A DNA stretch of 64,000 nucleotides, from NCBI RefSeq assembly GCF_036010665.1, contig NZ_CP108581.1, forward strand, positions 5,575,501-5,639,500. Reading direction: 5' to 3'. The stretch is from Microbispora sp. NBC_01189 (lineage in GTDB: Bacteria > Actinomycetota > Actinomycetes > Streptosporangiales > Streptosporangiaceae). The first letter of the stretch is position 1, and each line of letters begins with the position of its first letter. Made by a program: the position numbers and the translations under genes. Positions 44,355 to 52,653 of the stretch are shown here, in pieces. The notes below the pieces were generated by a model. It made no database searches. It was not told where the DNA came from and was given only the letters and a program-made list of their open reading frames with translations.

Positions 44355-45620
44355 ATGGGCATCGAGGGACCGTTCTGGCGGGCGATCACGGTCTACCGCG
44401 TCGCGTCGCTCGCGTACGCGGTGCTGTTCGTGCTGGGGGCGGGAGGGTACGCGCGTCCGGTCGTGTCCTGGTCGGTCATCGGGGTGATGGCCGTCTGGAC
44501 GGTCGCCACGCTCGCCCTGTATCCCGCCGCCCGGCGCGTGCCACTGCTGGCCGCCGACCTCCTCGTCACGGTCGCCTGCCTGCTGGCCACGCCCTACGCG
44601 CAGAGCCCCGCTGACGCGGCGGCCGGTGTGATGCCGCTGACGGCGACCTGGGTGGCCGGGCCGGTCCTCGCCTACGGCGTGGCCGGAGGACGCCGCGCGG
44701 GCGCGGTCGCCGCCGCGGTCGTGTCGGCGGCCGACCTGTGGCTGCGCGGCGGGAGCGGAGTCGAGCTCGCCTCGCTGCAGGTGAACGGCGCGGTGCTGCT
44801 GTTCCTGGCCGGAGTGGTCGTCGGGCACGTCGCCCGGCTCGCGCGGGAGGCGGAGGAGCGGATGCGGCGCGCCGTGCTGATGGAGGCCGCGGGCCGGGAG
44901 CGGGAGCGGCTGGCGCGCGGCATCCACGATTCGGTGCTCCAGGTGCTCGCCCTCGTGCAGCGCCGGGGCGCGGAGATCGGCGGTGAGGCGGCCGAGCTCG
45001 GCAGGCTCGCGGGGGAGCAGGAGGCGGCCCTGCGGGCGCTGGTGCAGGCCCCGCCCATCACGCGGGCGCCGGATCTCGCTCCGACCGGCCTGCGGGGACG
45101 CCTGCGACCGGCGTTCGCGGCGCGCGGGACGCGGGCGGAGCGCCGCACCGGCGCGGGAGCCGCGCCGGAGCCCCGGACCGAGCCGTACGCCGAGCCGTAC
45201 GCCGACCTGCGCGACCTGCTGCGGCCGTACGGCACGGCCCGGGTGACCGTGTCCGCGCCCGCGACGCCGCTGCCGCTGCCCGCCGCGACCGCCCGGGAGG
45301 TGGCGGCGGCCGTTGGCGCGGTTCTCGACAACGTCGTGCGGCACTGTCCGGAGGGCACCCGGGCGTGGATACTCGCGGAGGAGGACGACGACGCGGTGGT
45401 CGTCACCATCCGCGACGACGGGCCGGGCATCCCCGACGGACGGCTGGAGCAGGCGGCCCGCGAGGGACGCATGGGCGTCGCCCGTTCGATCCGGGGACGC
45501 GTGACCGACCTCGGCGGTACGGCGGCCGTCATCTCCTCGCCGTCGGGGACGGAGGTCGAGCTGTCGGTCCCGGCGGGGGAGCGTGGGGAGGGCGGAGGAC
45601 GGCCGTGGAGGAGGGCGTGA
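44355..45620 (+). CDS. macS: MacS-like sensor histidine kinase
   Basis: 421 aa. Five or so N-terminal membrane helices (FWRAITVYRVASLAYAVLF onward) resemble the DUF5931 region of MacS proteins. The dimerisation motif RERERLARGIHDSVLQVLALVQRRG has the phospho-His; the ATPase domain shows VLDNVVRHCPEG, RDDGPGIPDGRL. The MacRS system in Streptomyces affects morphogenesis and antibiotic production. It is coupled to the regulator downstream by GTGA overlap. Confidence 0.87.
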   Translation: MGIEGPFWRAITVYRVASLAYAVLFVLGAGGYARPVVSWSVIGVMAVWTVATLALYPAARRVPLLAADLLVTVACLLATPYAQSPADAAAGVMPLTATWVAGPVLAYGVAGGRRAGAVAAAVVSAADLWLRGGSGVELASLQVNGAVLLFLAGVVVGHVARLAREAEERMRRAVLMEAAGRERERLARGIHDSVLQVLALVQRRGAEIGGEAAELGRLAGEQEAALRALVQAPPITRAPDLAPTGLRGRLRPAFAARGTRAERRTGAGAAPEPRTEPYAEPYADLRDLLRPYGTARVTVSAPATPLPLPAATAREVAAAVGAVLDNVVRHCPEGTRAWILAEEDDDAVVVTIRDDGPGIPDGRLEQAAREGRMGVARSIRGRVTDLGGTAAVISSPSGTEVELSVPAGERGEGGGRPWRRA

Positions 45621-46315
45621 GCGTGGCCGGAGACGAGGGGGCCGGGCGGCCCCCGGTGCGGGTCATGGTGGTCGACGATCACCCGATGTGGCGGGAGGCG
45701 GTCGCCCGTGATCTGACCGAGGCCGGATACGAGGTGGTCGCCGCGACGGGGGAGGGCCGGCAGGCGCTGCGGGTGGCGGCGGCGGTCCGGCCGGAGGTGG
45801 TGGTGCTCGACCTGCACCTGCCCGATCTGACGGGCGTGGAGGTGGCCCGCGGGCTGGGCGCGTCGGCGGCGCCGCCGCGCGTGCTCGTCCTGTCGGCCAG
45901 CGCGGAGGAGGCCGACGTGCTGGAGGCGGTCAAGGCGGGCGCCTCGGGATATCTGGTGAAGTCGGCCGGCCGGGAGGAGTTCCTCGACGCGGTCCGGCGG
46001 ACCGCCGAGGGCGACGCGGTGTTCACCCCCGGCCTGGCCGGGCTCGTCCTGGGCGAGTACCGCAGGCTCGCACTCCGGCGGCCCGGCGCCCAGGAGGAGG
46101 AGCAGCGGGACGGCCCCCGGCTGACCGAGCGGGAGACCGAGGTGCTGCGCATGGTCGCCAAGGGCCTGTCGTACCGGCAGATCGCCGAGCGCCTGGTGCT
46201 GTCGCACCGCACGGTGCAGAACCACGTGCAGAACACGCTGAGCAAGCTCCAGCTTCACAACCGGGTCGAGCTGGTCCGCTACGCCATCGAGAAGGGCCTG
46301 GCCGACCTCGACTGA
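45617..46315 (+). CDS. macR: MacR-like LuxR-family response regulator
   Basis: 232 aa from GTG 45617, overlapping the kinase stop. The receiver has VMVVDDHPMWREAV, phospho-acceptor in VVVLDLHLPDLTG and Lys in GYLVKSAGREE; the C-terminal LuxR HTH is LTERETEVLRMVAKGLSYRQIAERL. GTG 45623 is a close alternative start. It pairs with the MacS-like kinase. Confidence 0.88.
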   Translation: MSVAGDEGAGRPPVRVMVVDDHPMWREAVARDLTEAGYEVVAATGEGRQALRVAAAVRPEVVVLDLHLPDLTGVEVARGLGASAAPPRVLVLSASAEEADVLEAVKAGASGYLVKSAGREEFLDAVRRTAEGDAVFTPGLAGLVLGEYRRLALRRPGAQEEEQRDGPRLTERETEVLRMVAKGLSYRQIAERLVLSHRTVQNHVQNTLSKLQLHNRVELVRYAIEKGLADLD

Positions 46316-46453
46316 GGGAGTGTGCGGCTCGGTGGCGGCGTTACAGTGGGAAGCTCGCACGTGGGCGACGCGTTGTCTTCCAGCGAACCCTTCCCCGGCC
46401 GCGCCTCCCCCTTGGCGCCGCGGCCGTCCCTGTCCGTCCGGAGGTTTCCACTC

Positions 46454-47650
46454 ATGACCATGACCGCCCTGGGAGAGCCCTGTGTGCTGCTCAAGTTAGG
46501 CGAGGTGGTCCTGAAAGGCCGGAACCGCGAGATCTTCGAGATGCGCCTGCGGGCCAACATCAAGCACGCGCTCAAGGACCACCGCGTCGACATCCGTCAG
46601 CGGCACGGCGTGATCGCGCTGTTCCTGCCGTCCGGCACCGACGTCGAGGTGGCCGAGGCGGTGGCGGCCCGCGTGTCCGACGTGCCCGGCATCGTGTTGG
46701 TCCACCTCGCCTGGCGGGTCCCGAAGGACCCGGACACGATCACCAAGGCCGGCATCGAGCTGATCAGGGACAGCGACGAGGTCGCCCGTCTGGCACGGTT
46801 CGCGGTGCGTTCGCGCCGCCGCGACAAGCGGTTCCCGTTGCGGTCCAACGAGCTCGACCGCCTGGTCGGCGGGGCGATCAACGACACCTTCGGCCTGCCG
46901 GTGGACCTGAGCCGCCCGGAACTCACCGTGCACATCGAGGTGGACAAGGACGAGGCGTTCCTGTTCACCGACGGCCGGCCGGGCCAGGGCGGACTGCCGG
47001 TCGGCTCCAGCGGGCGGGGGCTCGTGCTGCTGTCCGGCGGCATCGACTCGCCGGTCGCGGCCTACCGGATGATGCGGCGCGGCCTGCGGGTCGACTTCCT
47101 GCACTTCTCCGGCATCCCGTTCACCACCTCCGAGTCGATCTACAAGGCGTACGCGCTGGTGCGCAACCTGGACAGGTTCCAGGGAAAGTCGCGGCTGTGG
47201 GTGGTGCCGTTCGGCAAGGCGCAGCAGTCGATCAGGAACTCGGGGCAGGACCGGCTCGCGGTGATCGCCCAGCGGCGGCTGATGCTCAAGACGGCCGAGG
47301 AGGTCGCCCACCGCATCCGCGCCGAGGCGCTGGTCACCGGGGACAGCCTCGGGCAGGTCTCCTCACAGACCCTCACCAACATCACCGCGCAGGACCACGC
47401 CGTGGACATGCCGATCATGCGGCCGCTGATCGGCCTGGACAAGAGCGAGATCATGGCCGAGGCGCGCAGGATCGGCACGCTGCAGATCTCCGAGCTGCCC
47501 GACGAGGACTGCTGCACGCTCCTCTCGTCCCGGCAGGCCGAGACCCGCGCGAAGATCGAGGACCTCAAGCTGATCGAGCGGCGCCTGGACGCCGAGGACC
47601 TCGCCGCCCAGCTCGCCGACTCCATCCAGCCGTACAAGCTGGACGTCTGA
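46454..47650 (+). CDS. thiI: tRNA 4-thiouridine synthase ThiI
   Basis: 398 aa. The N-terminal ferredoxin-like/THUMP domain (LGEVVLKGRNREIFE, residues 60-170) is followed by the PP-loop ATPase motif LLSGGIDSPVAAYRM near residue 193 and DEDCCTLLSSRQ, whose Cys is the conserved sulfur-handling residue. No rhodanese domain is present, as in most Gram-positives. It adenylates U8 of tRNA and inserts sulfur; in some bacteria it also serves thiamine thiazole synthesis. GGAGG lies at 46440; a candidate -10 TACAGT is at 46346. Confidence 0.94.
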   Translation: MTMTALGEPCVLLKLGEVVLKGRNREIFEMRLRANIKHALKDHRVDIRQRHGVIALFLPSGTDVEVAEAVAARVSDVPGIVLVHLAWRVPKDPDTITKAGIELIRDSDEVARLARFAVRSRRRDKRFPLRSNELDRLVGGAINDTFGLPVDLSRPELTVHIEVDKDEAFLFTDGRPGQGGLPVGSSGRGLVLLSGGIDSPVAAYRMMRRGLRVDFLHFSGIPFTTSESIYKAYALVRNLDRFQGKSRLWVVPFGKAQQSIRNSGQDRLAVIAQRRLMLKTAEEVAHRIRAEALVTGDSLGQVSSQTLTNITAQDHAVDMPIMRPLIGLDKSEIMAEARRIGTLQISELPDEDCCTLLSSRQAETRAKIEDLKLIERRLDAEDLAAQLADSIQPYKLDV

Positions 47651-47687
47651 GTCCGGTGCGGCCCGCGTGCCGCGGGCCGCACCGGAC
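47651..47687. terminator. Perfect 17-bp bidirectional terminator
   Basis: GTCCGGTGCGGCCCGCG and CGCGGGCCGCACCGGAC pair fully around a TGC loop, directly between the convergent thiI and aroF stops. Confidence 0.8.
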
Positions 47688-47696
47688 CCGGCGTGG

Positions 47697-48782
47697 TCAG
47701 GCCAGGGCGGGAGCGGCGGGCGCGGCTCCCCCGGTGGTGGTTTCCCTGACGGTGGTTTCCCTGACGGTGGCGGCGGTGCGGCCGACCAGCGGGGGGAAGT
47801 CGCGCATGATCGCCGCGAGCCCGTCGAGGTCGCCGTCGACCAGGGCCTGCGGGCCGTCGCAGAGCGCCTGCTCGGGGTGCGGATGCACGTCGATGATCAC
47901 ACCGTCGGCGCCCACCGCGACGGCCGCCCGGGTCAGCGGCAGGACGAGGTCGCGCCGGCCGCCGGAGTGCGACGGGTCGACGATCACCGGCAGGTGAGAC
48001 AGCCGCTGGACGACCGGGACCGCCGAGATGTCCAGGGTGTTGCGGGTGGCGGGCTCGTAAGTCCGGATTCCCCGCTCGCACAGGACGATGTCGAGATTGC
48101 CCCGCTGGGCGACGTACTCGGCCGCCATCAGCCACTCCTCGATGGTCGCGGTCATGCCGCGCTTGAGCATGACCGGCTTCCCGGCGGCACCCACGGCCTG
48201 CAGCAGCGCGAAGTTCTGCGCGTTGCGGGTGCCGACCTGGAGCATGTCGGCGTACGACGCCACGAGCGCGACGTCATGGGCGTCCACGACCTCGGTGACG
48301 ATCGGCAGCCCGGTCTGCTCGCGCACGTCGGCCAGGATGCGCAGCCCCGCCTCGCCCAGCCCCTGGAAGGCGTACGGCGAGGTGCGCGGCTTGAAGGCCC
48401 CGCCGCGCAGCAGCGTCGCGCCCGCCGCCTTGGCCATCTGCGCGGCCTCCAGCGTCTGCCGCGACGTCTCCACCGCGCACGGGCCCGCGATCAGCGTCAC
48501 CGTGCCGGGCCCGATGGGCACGCCGCGCACGGTCACCGTGGAGCGATCGGGATGGTTCTCCCGGCTCACCAGCTTGTACGGCGTGGAGACCCGCACGACG
48601 TCCGCGACGCCCGGCATGGCCCGCAGATTGAGCGTGGAGAACTGCTCGACGTCGCCGATGAGGCCGATGATCGTGCGGTTCACGCCGCGGCTCGCGAACG
48701 CCTCCCCTCCGGCGGCGGCGACGAGGTCGGTGATCGCCTCGACGTCGTCCTGGGTGGCCTCGGGGGTCATGACGATGACCAT
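47697..48782 (-). CDS. aroF: DAHP synthase, type I beta (AroF-like)
   Basis: 361 aa. The N-terminal ferredoxin-like regulatory domain (VIVMTPEATQDDVEAITDLV) precedes a KDO8P-synthase-like barrel: GPCAVETSRQTLEAAQMAKA, LRGGAFKPRTSPYAFQGLG, ALLQAVGAAGKPVMLKRG, VIVDPSHSGGRRDLV. It condenses PEP and erythrose 4-phosphate, the first step of aromatic synthesis. Many actinobacteria rely on type II AroG; here the Thermotoga-like regulated form occurs. It is preceded by a leader peptide and a terminator hairpin, implying attenuation. ATG 48782 follows GAGGAG. Confidence 0.94.
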   Translation of the reverse strand: MVIVMTPEATQDDVEAITDLVAAAGGEAFASRGVNRTIIGLIGDVEQFSTLNLRAMPGVADVVRVSTPYKLVSRENHPDRSTVTVRGVPIGPGTVTLIAGPCAVETSRQTLEAAQMAKAAGATLLRGGAFKPRTSPYAFQGLGEAGLRILADVREQTGLPIVTEVVDAHDVALVASYADMLQVGTRNAQNFALLQAVGAAGKPVMLKRGMTATIEEWLMAAEYVAQRGNLDIVLCERGIRTYEPATRNTLDISAVPVVQRLSHLPVIVDPSHSGGRRDLVLPLTRAAVAVGADGVIIDVHPHPEQALCDGPQALVDGDLDGLAAIMRDFPPLVGRTAATVRETTVRETTTGGAAPAAPALA

Positions 48783-48878
48783 GGTGTCTCCTCGTGCTCT
48801 CGATGTGGTCCGGACGGACGGTGCGAACGGACGGTGCGGGTGGATCGGTGCGGCTGGATGATGTTGGTCCGGAAAACG

Positions 48879-48915
48879 ACGAAGGCCCCGGGTCCATGGG
48901 ACCCGGGGCCTTCGT
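48879..48915 (-). terminator. Attenuator hairpin before aroF
   Basis: On the minus strand ACGAAGGCCCCGGGTCC pairs fully (17 bp) with GGACCCGGGGCCTTCGT across a 3-nt loop, followed by CGTTTTCC. It lies 13 nt after the leader peptide stop and about 97 nt before the aroF start, the position of a transcription attenuator. Confidence 0.85.
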
Positions 48916-48927
48916 TCTCCGTGGCTG

Positions 48928-48999
48928 TCAGCGCAGCGCTTGGAGGCGATCGGTCCTCACGGGTCCGTCGCCATACCAAAACGACCAAGCGGTACGCAT
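48928..48999 (-). CDS. Aromatic-rich leader peptide of aroF
   Basis: 23 codons starting MRTAWSFWYGDG; two Trp, one Phe and one Tyr fall within five residues. ATG 48999 lies 7 nt after TATATT (49012-49007), so transcription is probably leaderless. The peptide ends just before the terminator hairpin. Stalling at Trp/Phe/Tyr codons when charged tRNAs are scarce should free the aroF transcript, in the manner of trp attenuators. Confidence 0.8.
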   Translation of the reverse strand: MRTAWSFWYGDGPVRTDRLQALR

Positions 49000-49006
49000 G
49001 TGACGC

Positions 49007-49012
49007 AATATA
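49007..49012 (-). promoter_or_regulatory. -10 box of aroF leader
   Basis: TATATT on the minus strand, 7 nt before the leader peptide ATG. Confidence 0.6.
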
Positions 49013-49154
49013 GCGCACATCTCGATGCTCGCGTCGACCTTTCCCGTCCCGGGCGTGTTCCGTACGGCTCTCCGGCGGGCGTGGCCGGAGCGTTGCCGGA
49101 GCGGGGCCGCGCGCCCGGGATCCGGTGCGGGCCGTCTTTCCGGCGGGTGGCAGG

Positions 49155-49775
49155 ATGGCCTGCGTGCCGGAGACACCTGAGGAGGAGACGCGACTGCCCC
49201 CGGGCCAGTACGTCCCGCGCGGACGGCCCGTCGTCCACTACGGCAGGGTGCCGGCGTTCCGCCCGGAGACGTGGCGTTTCCAGGTGTTCGGCGAGACGGC
49301 GACGGGTCGGATCCACGAGTTCTCGTGGGAGGAGTTCTCCTCGCTGCCGCACACGACCATCGTGTCCGACTTCCACTGCGTCACCAAGTTCTCGATCATG
49401 GGGAACGAGTGGGGCGGCTTTCCCGCCTCGGCCCTGCTCGCCCGCGTCGCGCCGGGGCCGGGCGTACGCCACGTGATGATCTGGGCGGAGTACGGCTACA
49501 GCGCGAACCTCCGCCTGGCCGACTTCGACCGCCCGACGACGCTGTTCGCCACGCACCTCGACGAGAAGCCGCTGTCTCCCGAGCGCGGCTTTCCCGTCCG
49601 GCTCGTCGTGCCGCATTTGTACGCGTGGAAGAGCGTGAAGTGGGTGCGCGCCGTCGAGTATCTCACCGAGGACCGGCGTGGCTTCTGGGAGGAGCGCGGT
49701 TACCACAACGTGGCCGACCCCTGGAAGGAGCAGCGCTACTCATACCAGGAGGAGCCGGGCGAGGGCCCGCCGTGA
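49155..49775 (+). CDS. Sulfite-oxidase-fold molybdopterin oxidoreductase domain protein
   Basis: 206 aa from ATG 49155; GTG 49164 is possible. It contains the compact SUOX molybdopterin domain: RPVVHYGRVPAFRPETWRF, VSDFHCVTKFSIMGNEWGGF, in which the Cys should bind molybdenum, and VPHLYAWKSVKWVRAVEYL near the end. No Tat signal or haem/dimerisation domain is present, unlike MsrP or sulfite oxidase, so it is cytosolic or a partner subunit. Substrate unknown. The GC-rich 3' end abuts the LytS gene. Confidence 0.87.
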   Translation: MACVPETPEEETRLPPGQYVPRGRPVVHYGRVPAFRPETWRFQVFGETATGRIHEFSWEEFSSLPHTTIVSDFHCVTKFSIMGNEWGGFPASALLARVAPGPGVRHVMIWAEYGYSANLRLADFDRPTTLFATHLDEKPLSPERGFPVRLVVPHLYAWKSVKWVRAVEYLTEDRRGFWEERGYHNVADPWKEQRYSYQEEPGEGPP

Positions 49776-49802
49776 GGCCGCCGAAGGGCTACGGTGTCCG
49801 GC

Positions 49803-50981
49803 GTGTCGACAGCCGTGTGGGTCATGCTGTGCGCGCTCTGCGGAGTCTGCGGCGGCGTGCTCGGCCGCGCCCTGCCTCGTAGCGAGCCGCCGCCGGGAGA
49901 GGGTCAGGTGCGGGGCGAGGCGCCCGGTGAGGCGGCGTTCCGCGCCCTGCGCGTCGCCGGTCTGGCCGCGCGCTCGCTGCGCGCCGCCGGGCTCACCCGG
50001 GCCTCCGCCCGCCGCTCCGTACGGCACCTGCGGACGCTGCTGGACACCTCCGGTCTGGTCGTCGCGACGCCCGACCGGGTGCTGGCCAGGGATGGCGCGG
50101 ACGAGCCGGCCGACGAGGCCGTCCTCGCCGAGGTGCGCGCGGCGACGGCCATGGGCAGGCCGCGCGTCGTCCCGGCGTCCCGGGGCGGCGGCCGGCGCGG
50201 GGTGGTCGTCCCCCTGGCCGTGGAGGGCCGGGTGGTCGGGGCCCTGGCGGCGTACGACGCGCGGGTGGGCACGGCGCTCGTGCGCACCGCGACCGAGGTG
50301 GGCCGCTGGCTGTCGGGCCAGCTCGAACTCGCCGAGCTCGACGCGTCGCGCAGGCGCACGCTGGAGGCGGAGGCGCGTGCCCTGCGGGCGCAGATATCCC
50401 CTCATTTCGTCTACAACTCGCTGACCACGATCGCCTCGTTCGTCCGGACCGATCCGGAGCGCGCCCGCGAACTGCTGCTCGACTTCGCCGACTTCATCCG
50501 GTACGCGCTGCGCCGGGCCGCCGACTTCACCACCCTCGCCGACGAGCTGACCTGTGTGGACCGTTACCTGCTGCTGGAGCAGGCGAGATTCGGCGACCGG
50601 CTGCGGTTCACCGTCCAGGTCGCTCCCGAGGTGCTGCGGGTCGACGTGCCGTTCCTGTGCCTGCAGCCTCTGGTCGAGAACGCGATCAAACACGGCATGC
50701 CGGGGGAGGTGCGGGTCGTGATCAGGGATGCCGGGTCGGAGGCGCACATCTGGGTCGAGGACGACGGCGTCGGGATGAATCCCGAGCAGTTGCACGCCGC
50801 GCTGCGGGAGCAGCGGACCGGCATCGGGCTGAGCAACGTCGACGTGCGCATGCGGCACATCTACGGCCCCGGTTACGGCCTGGTCGTCGAGACCGCGCCG
50901 GGCAAGGGGACCCGCATCCGGCTGCGGATTCCCAAGACCCGCCCCCGCATCCGTCCCGGTACGGGCCCGGCCCGTCCCTGA
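49803..50981 (+). CDS. LytS/YehU-type sensor histidine kinase
   Basis: 392 aa from GTG 49803, which lies 7 nt after TACGGT (49790-49795). One N-terminal membrane helix (WVMLCALCGVCGGVLG) precedes a GAF-like region and the His_kinase domain LRAQISPHFVYNSLTTIASFVRTDP, with phospho-His about residue 201. The ATPase lobe reads LVENAIKHGMPG and EDDGVGMNPEQL. Its likely partner is the LytTR regulator at 52654, on the far side of an opposing kinase gene. Confidence 0.88.
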   Translation: MSTAVWVMLCALCGVCGGVLGRALPRSEPPPGEGQVRGEAPGEAAFRALRVAGLAARSLRAAGLTRASARRSVRHLRTLLDTSGLVVATPDRVLARDGADEPADEAVLAEVRAATAMGRPRVVPASRGGGRRGVVVPLAVEGRVVGALAAYDARVGTALVRTATEVGRWLSGQLELAELDASRRRTLEAEARALRAQISPHFVYNSLTTIASFVRTDPERARELLLDFADFIRYALRRAADFTTLADELTCVDRYLLLEQARFGDRLRFTVQVAPEVLRVDVPFLCLQPLVENAIKHGMPGEVRVVIRDAGSEAHIWVEDDGVGMNPEQLHAALREQRTGIGLSNVDVRMRHIYGPGYGLVVETAPGKGTRIRLRIPKTRPRIRPGTGPARP

Positions 50982-50988
50982 CCGGACG

Positions 50989-51040
50989 CCGCCGCCGTCA
51001 CGCGGCCGTGCTGCCCGCCGCCGTCACGCGGCCGTGCTGC
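50989..51040. repeat. Tandem duplication at kinase 3' end
   Basis: A unit of about 26 bp containing GCCGTCACGCGGCCGTGCTGC occurs twice in tandem and covers the stop codon of the minus-strand HAMP kinase. The second copy repeats the stop region outside the gene. Confidence 0.75.
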
Positions 51041-52430
51041 GCGACGCCGCTCGCCGGCCGGGGGCGACGGCGGCGAGGAGCGGCAACCTCAGGACGAACC
51101 GCGCGCCGCGCGGGGACTCCTCGATGCGGAGGCTGCCCTCGTGGGCGACCGCGATCGCCCGGCACAGGGCCAGCCCGAGTCCGCTGCCACCGGGGTCGAG
51201 GCGCCGCGCCGCGTCGAGGCGGACGAAGGGCTCGAACACCCGCTCGCGGTCCTCCTCGGCGATGCCGTCGCCGTCGTCCAGCACCGTGACCAGCGCCTGC
51301 CCGCCGACGGGCTCCGCGGTCACGTCCACCCTTGAGGTCGCGTGCCGCTGGGCGTTCACCAGCAGGTTCGTGACGACGCTGGCCAGCTGGACACGGCTGC
51401 CGAGGACCCGCAACCCGGGCTCGGTCCTGGCGTGCACCGGAATCTCTCCGCCGCGCGCCGCCACCTCGGCGCGTACGAGGGCCCCGAGGTCGAGCGGCTC
51501 GGACGCGCACGGGGCGTTGCGGAGCCGGGCGAAGGCCAGCATTTCGTCGATGATCCGCTGCAGGCGCTCGGCGACCGGCAGGGACCTGGCGATCGCCTCG
51601 CGTGCGTCGATCTCCGGATAGAGCAGCGCCTCCTCCAGCCCGGTGCGGAGCCCGGTGAGCGGAGACTTCAGCTCGTGGGAGACCACGGCGGCGAAGTGCC
51701 GCTGCTGCGCGACCGCTGATTCGAGCCGGTCGAGCGTCTGGTTCGCGGTGCGGGCGAGCCGGGCGATCTCGTCCCGGCCGCGAGGCTGCGGCACCCGCAG
51801 GGACAGGTCGTGGGCGGTGATCTCCGACATCCGCTGCCCGATCACCGTGATCGGCCGCAGGACGCGGCCCGCCGCCCGCCAGGTCGTCCACGTCCACAGC
51901 ACTGCCAGCAGCGCCCCGCTGGCGCTGACGAGGAGCTCCAGCCGGTGCCCGCGCAGAGAGGGCGGCTGGTCCGTGCCGGCGTACACGTAGTGGGGCTCGC
52001 CCCGCCAGATCTCCGCCGCCTGCAACGACGGGACCCGCGCGGCGGTGAGCATGACGCACCGGTCGCCGGAGCACTCGGTCACGTCCTGGAAGCGGTTGCC
52101 GCTGGCGGGCCGGACCGCGCTCAGCGGCCGTCCGCCGGCCACGGGGTCGCCCAGAACCACCCGGCCGCGCGAGTCGGTGAGCTGGACGAGGGGGACGCGC
52201 GCCGTCGGAGCCGGCGGCGGTATGTGGCCGGGCCGCATCGAGCCGATCCATTCGCTCGCGACGCGGCTCGTCTCGTTGAAGACGTCGGTCTCGACCCTGT
52301 TACGGATCAGCAGGCACAGACCAGCCGCGATCACGCCGGCGAGGAGGACGGACAGCGCGGCCACCGTCAGCGTCACCCGTGCCCGGATGGAGCCGGAACG
52401 GGGAAGAAGGGAGCCCCGCCTGTTGCCCAT
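51024..52430 (-). CDS. HAMP-domain sensor histidine kinase, orphan
   Basis: 468 aa. Two transmembrane helices (VTLTVAALSVLLAGVIAAGLC and LELLVSASGALLAVLWTW) bound an extracellular sensor with a Cys pair (CSGDRCVM). HAMP (LRPITVIGQRMSEITAHD), HisKA (HFAAVVSHELKSPLTG) and HATPase (VVTNLLVNAQRHA, DDGDGIAEEDRERVFEPF, GSGLGLALC) follow, the OmpR-partner type. No OmpR-type regulator is adjacent; it lies between the LytS kinase and the LytTR regulator on the opposite strand. AGGAA precedes ATG 52430. Confidence 0.9.
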   Translation of the reverse strand: MGNRRGSLLPRSGSIRARVTLTVAALSVLLAGVIAAGLCLLIRNRVETDVFNETSRVASEWIGSMRPGHIPPPAPTARVPLVQLTDSRGRVVLGDPVAGGRPLSAVRPASGNRFQDVTECSGDRCVMLTAARVPSLQAAEIWRGEPHYVYAGTDQPPSLRGHRLELLVSASGALLAVLWTWTTWRAAGRVLRPITVIGQRMSEITAHDLSLRVPQPRGRDEIARLARTANQTLDRLESAVAQQRHFAAVVSHELKSPLTGLRTGLEEALLYPEIDAREAIARSLPVAERLQRIIDEMLAFARLRNAPCASEPLDLGALVRAEVAARGGEIPVHARTEPGLRVLGSRVQLASVVTNLLVNAQRHATSRVDVTAEPVGGQALVTVLDDGDGIAEEDRERVFEPFVRLDAARRLDPGGSGLGLALCRAIAVAHEGSLRIEESPRGARFVLRLPLLAAVAPGRRAASRSTAA

Positions 52431-52653
52431 CGACGTTCCTTGTTCGGCCTGATTTCCCTCGTCATCCTAGGCAACCATGTGGGACAGAAAGGCTTATAAT
52501 AGGGCAAATGGGTGGCGATGCCCCCTAAAGTGTTCCCGGGCTTGACCTGGGCTTTCCGCGCGGGCACCGGCGATGCCCCGGCGTGACGGGGCCGTCACCT
52601 ACCGTCCGGTCACCCCTTGCGCGGGGAGGCGGGCACACGGCACGGTGGACGCC
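52431..52653. promoter_or_regulatory. Divergent promoter region, kinase and LytTR regulator
   Basis: TTATAAT at 52493-52499 stands out in GC-rich surroundings and can serve as a -10 on either strand. For the LytTR gene it would give a leader of about 150 nt. Confidence 0.4.
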
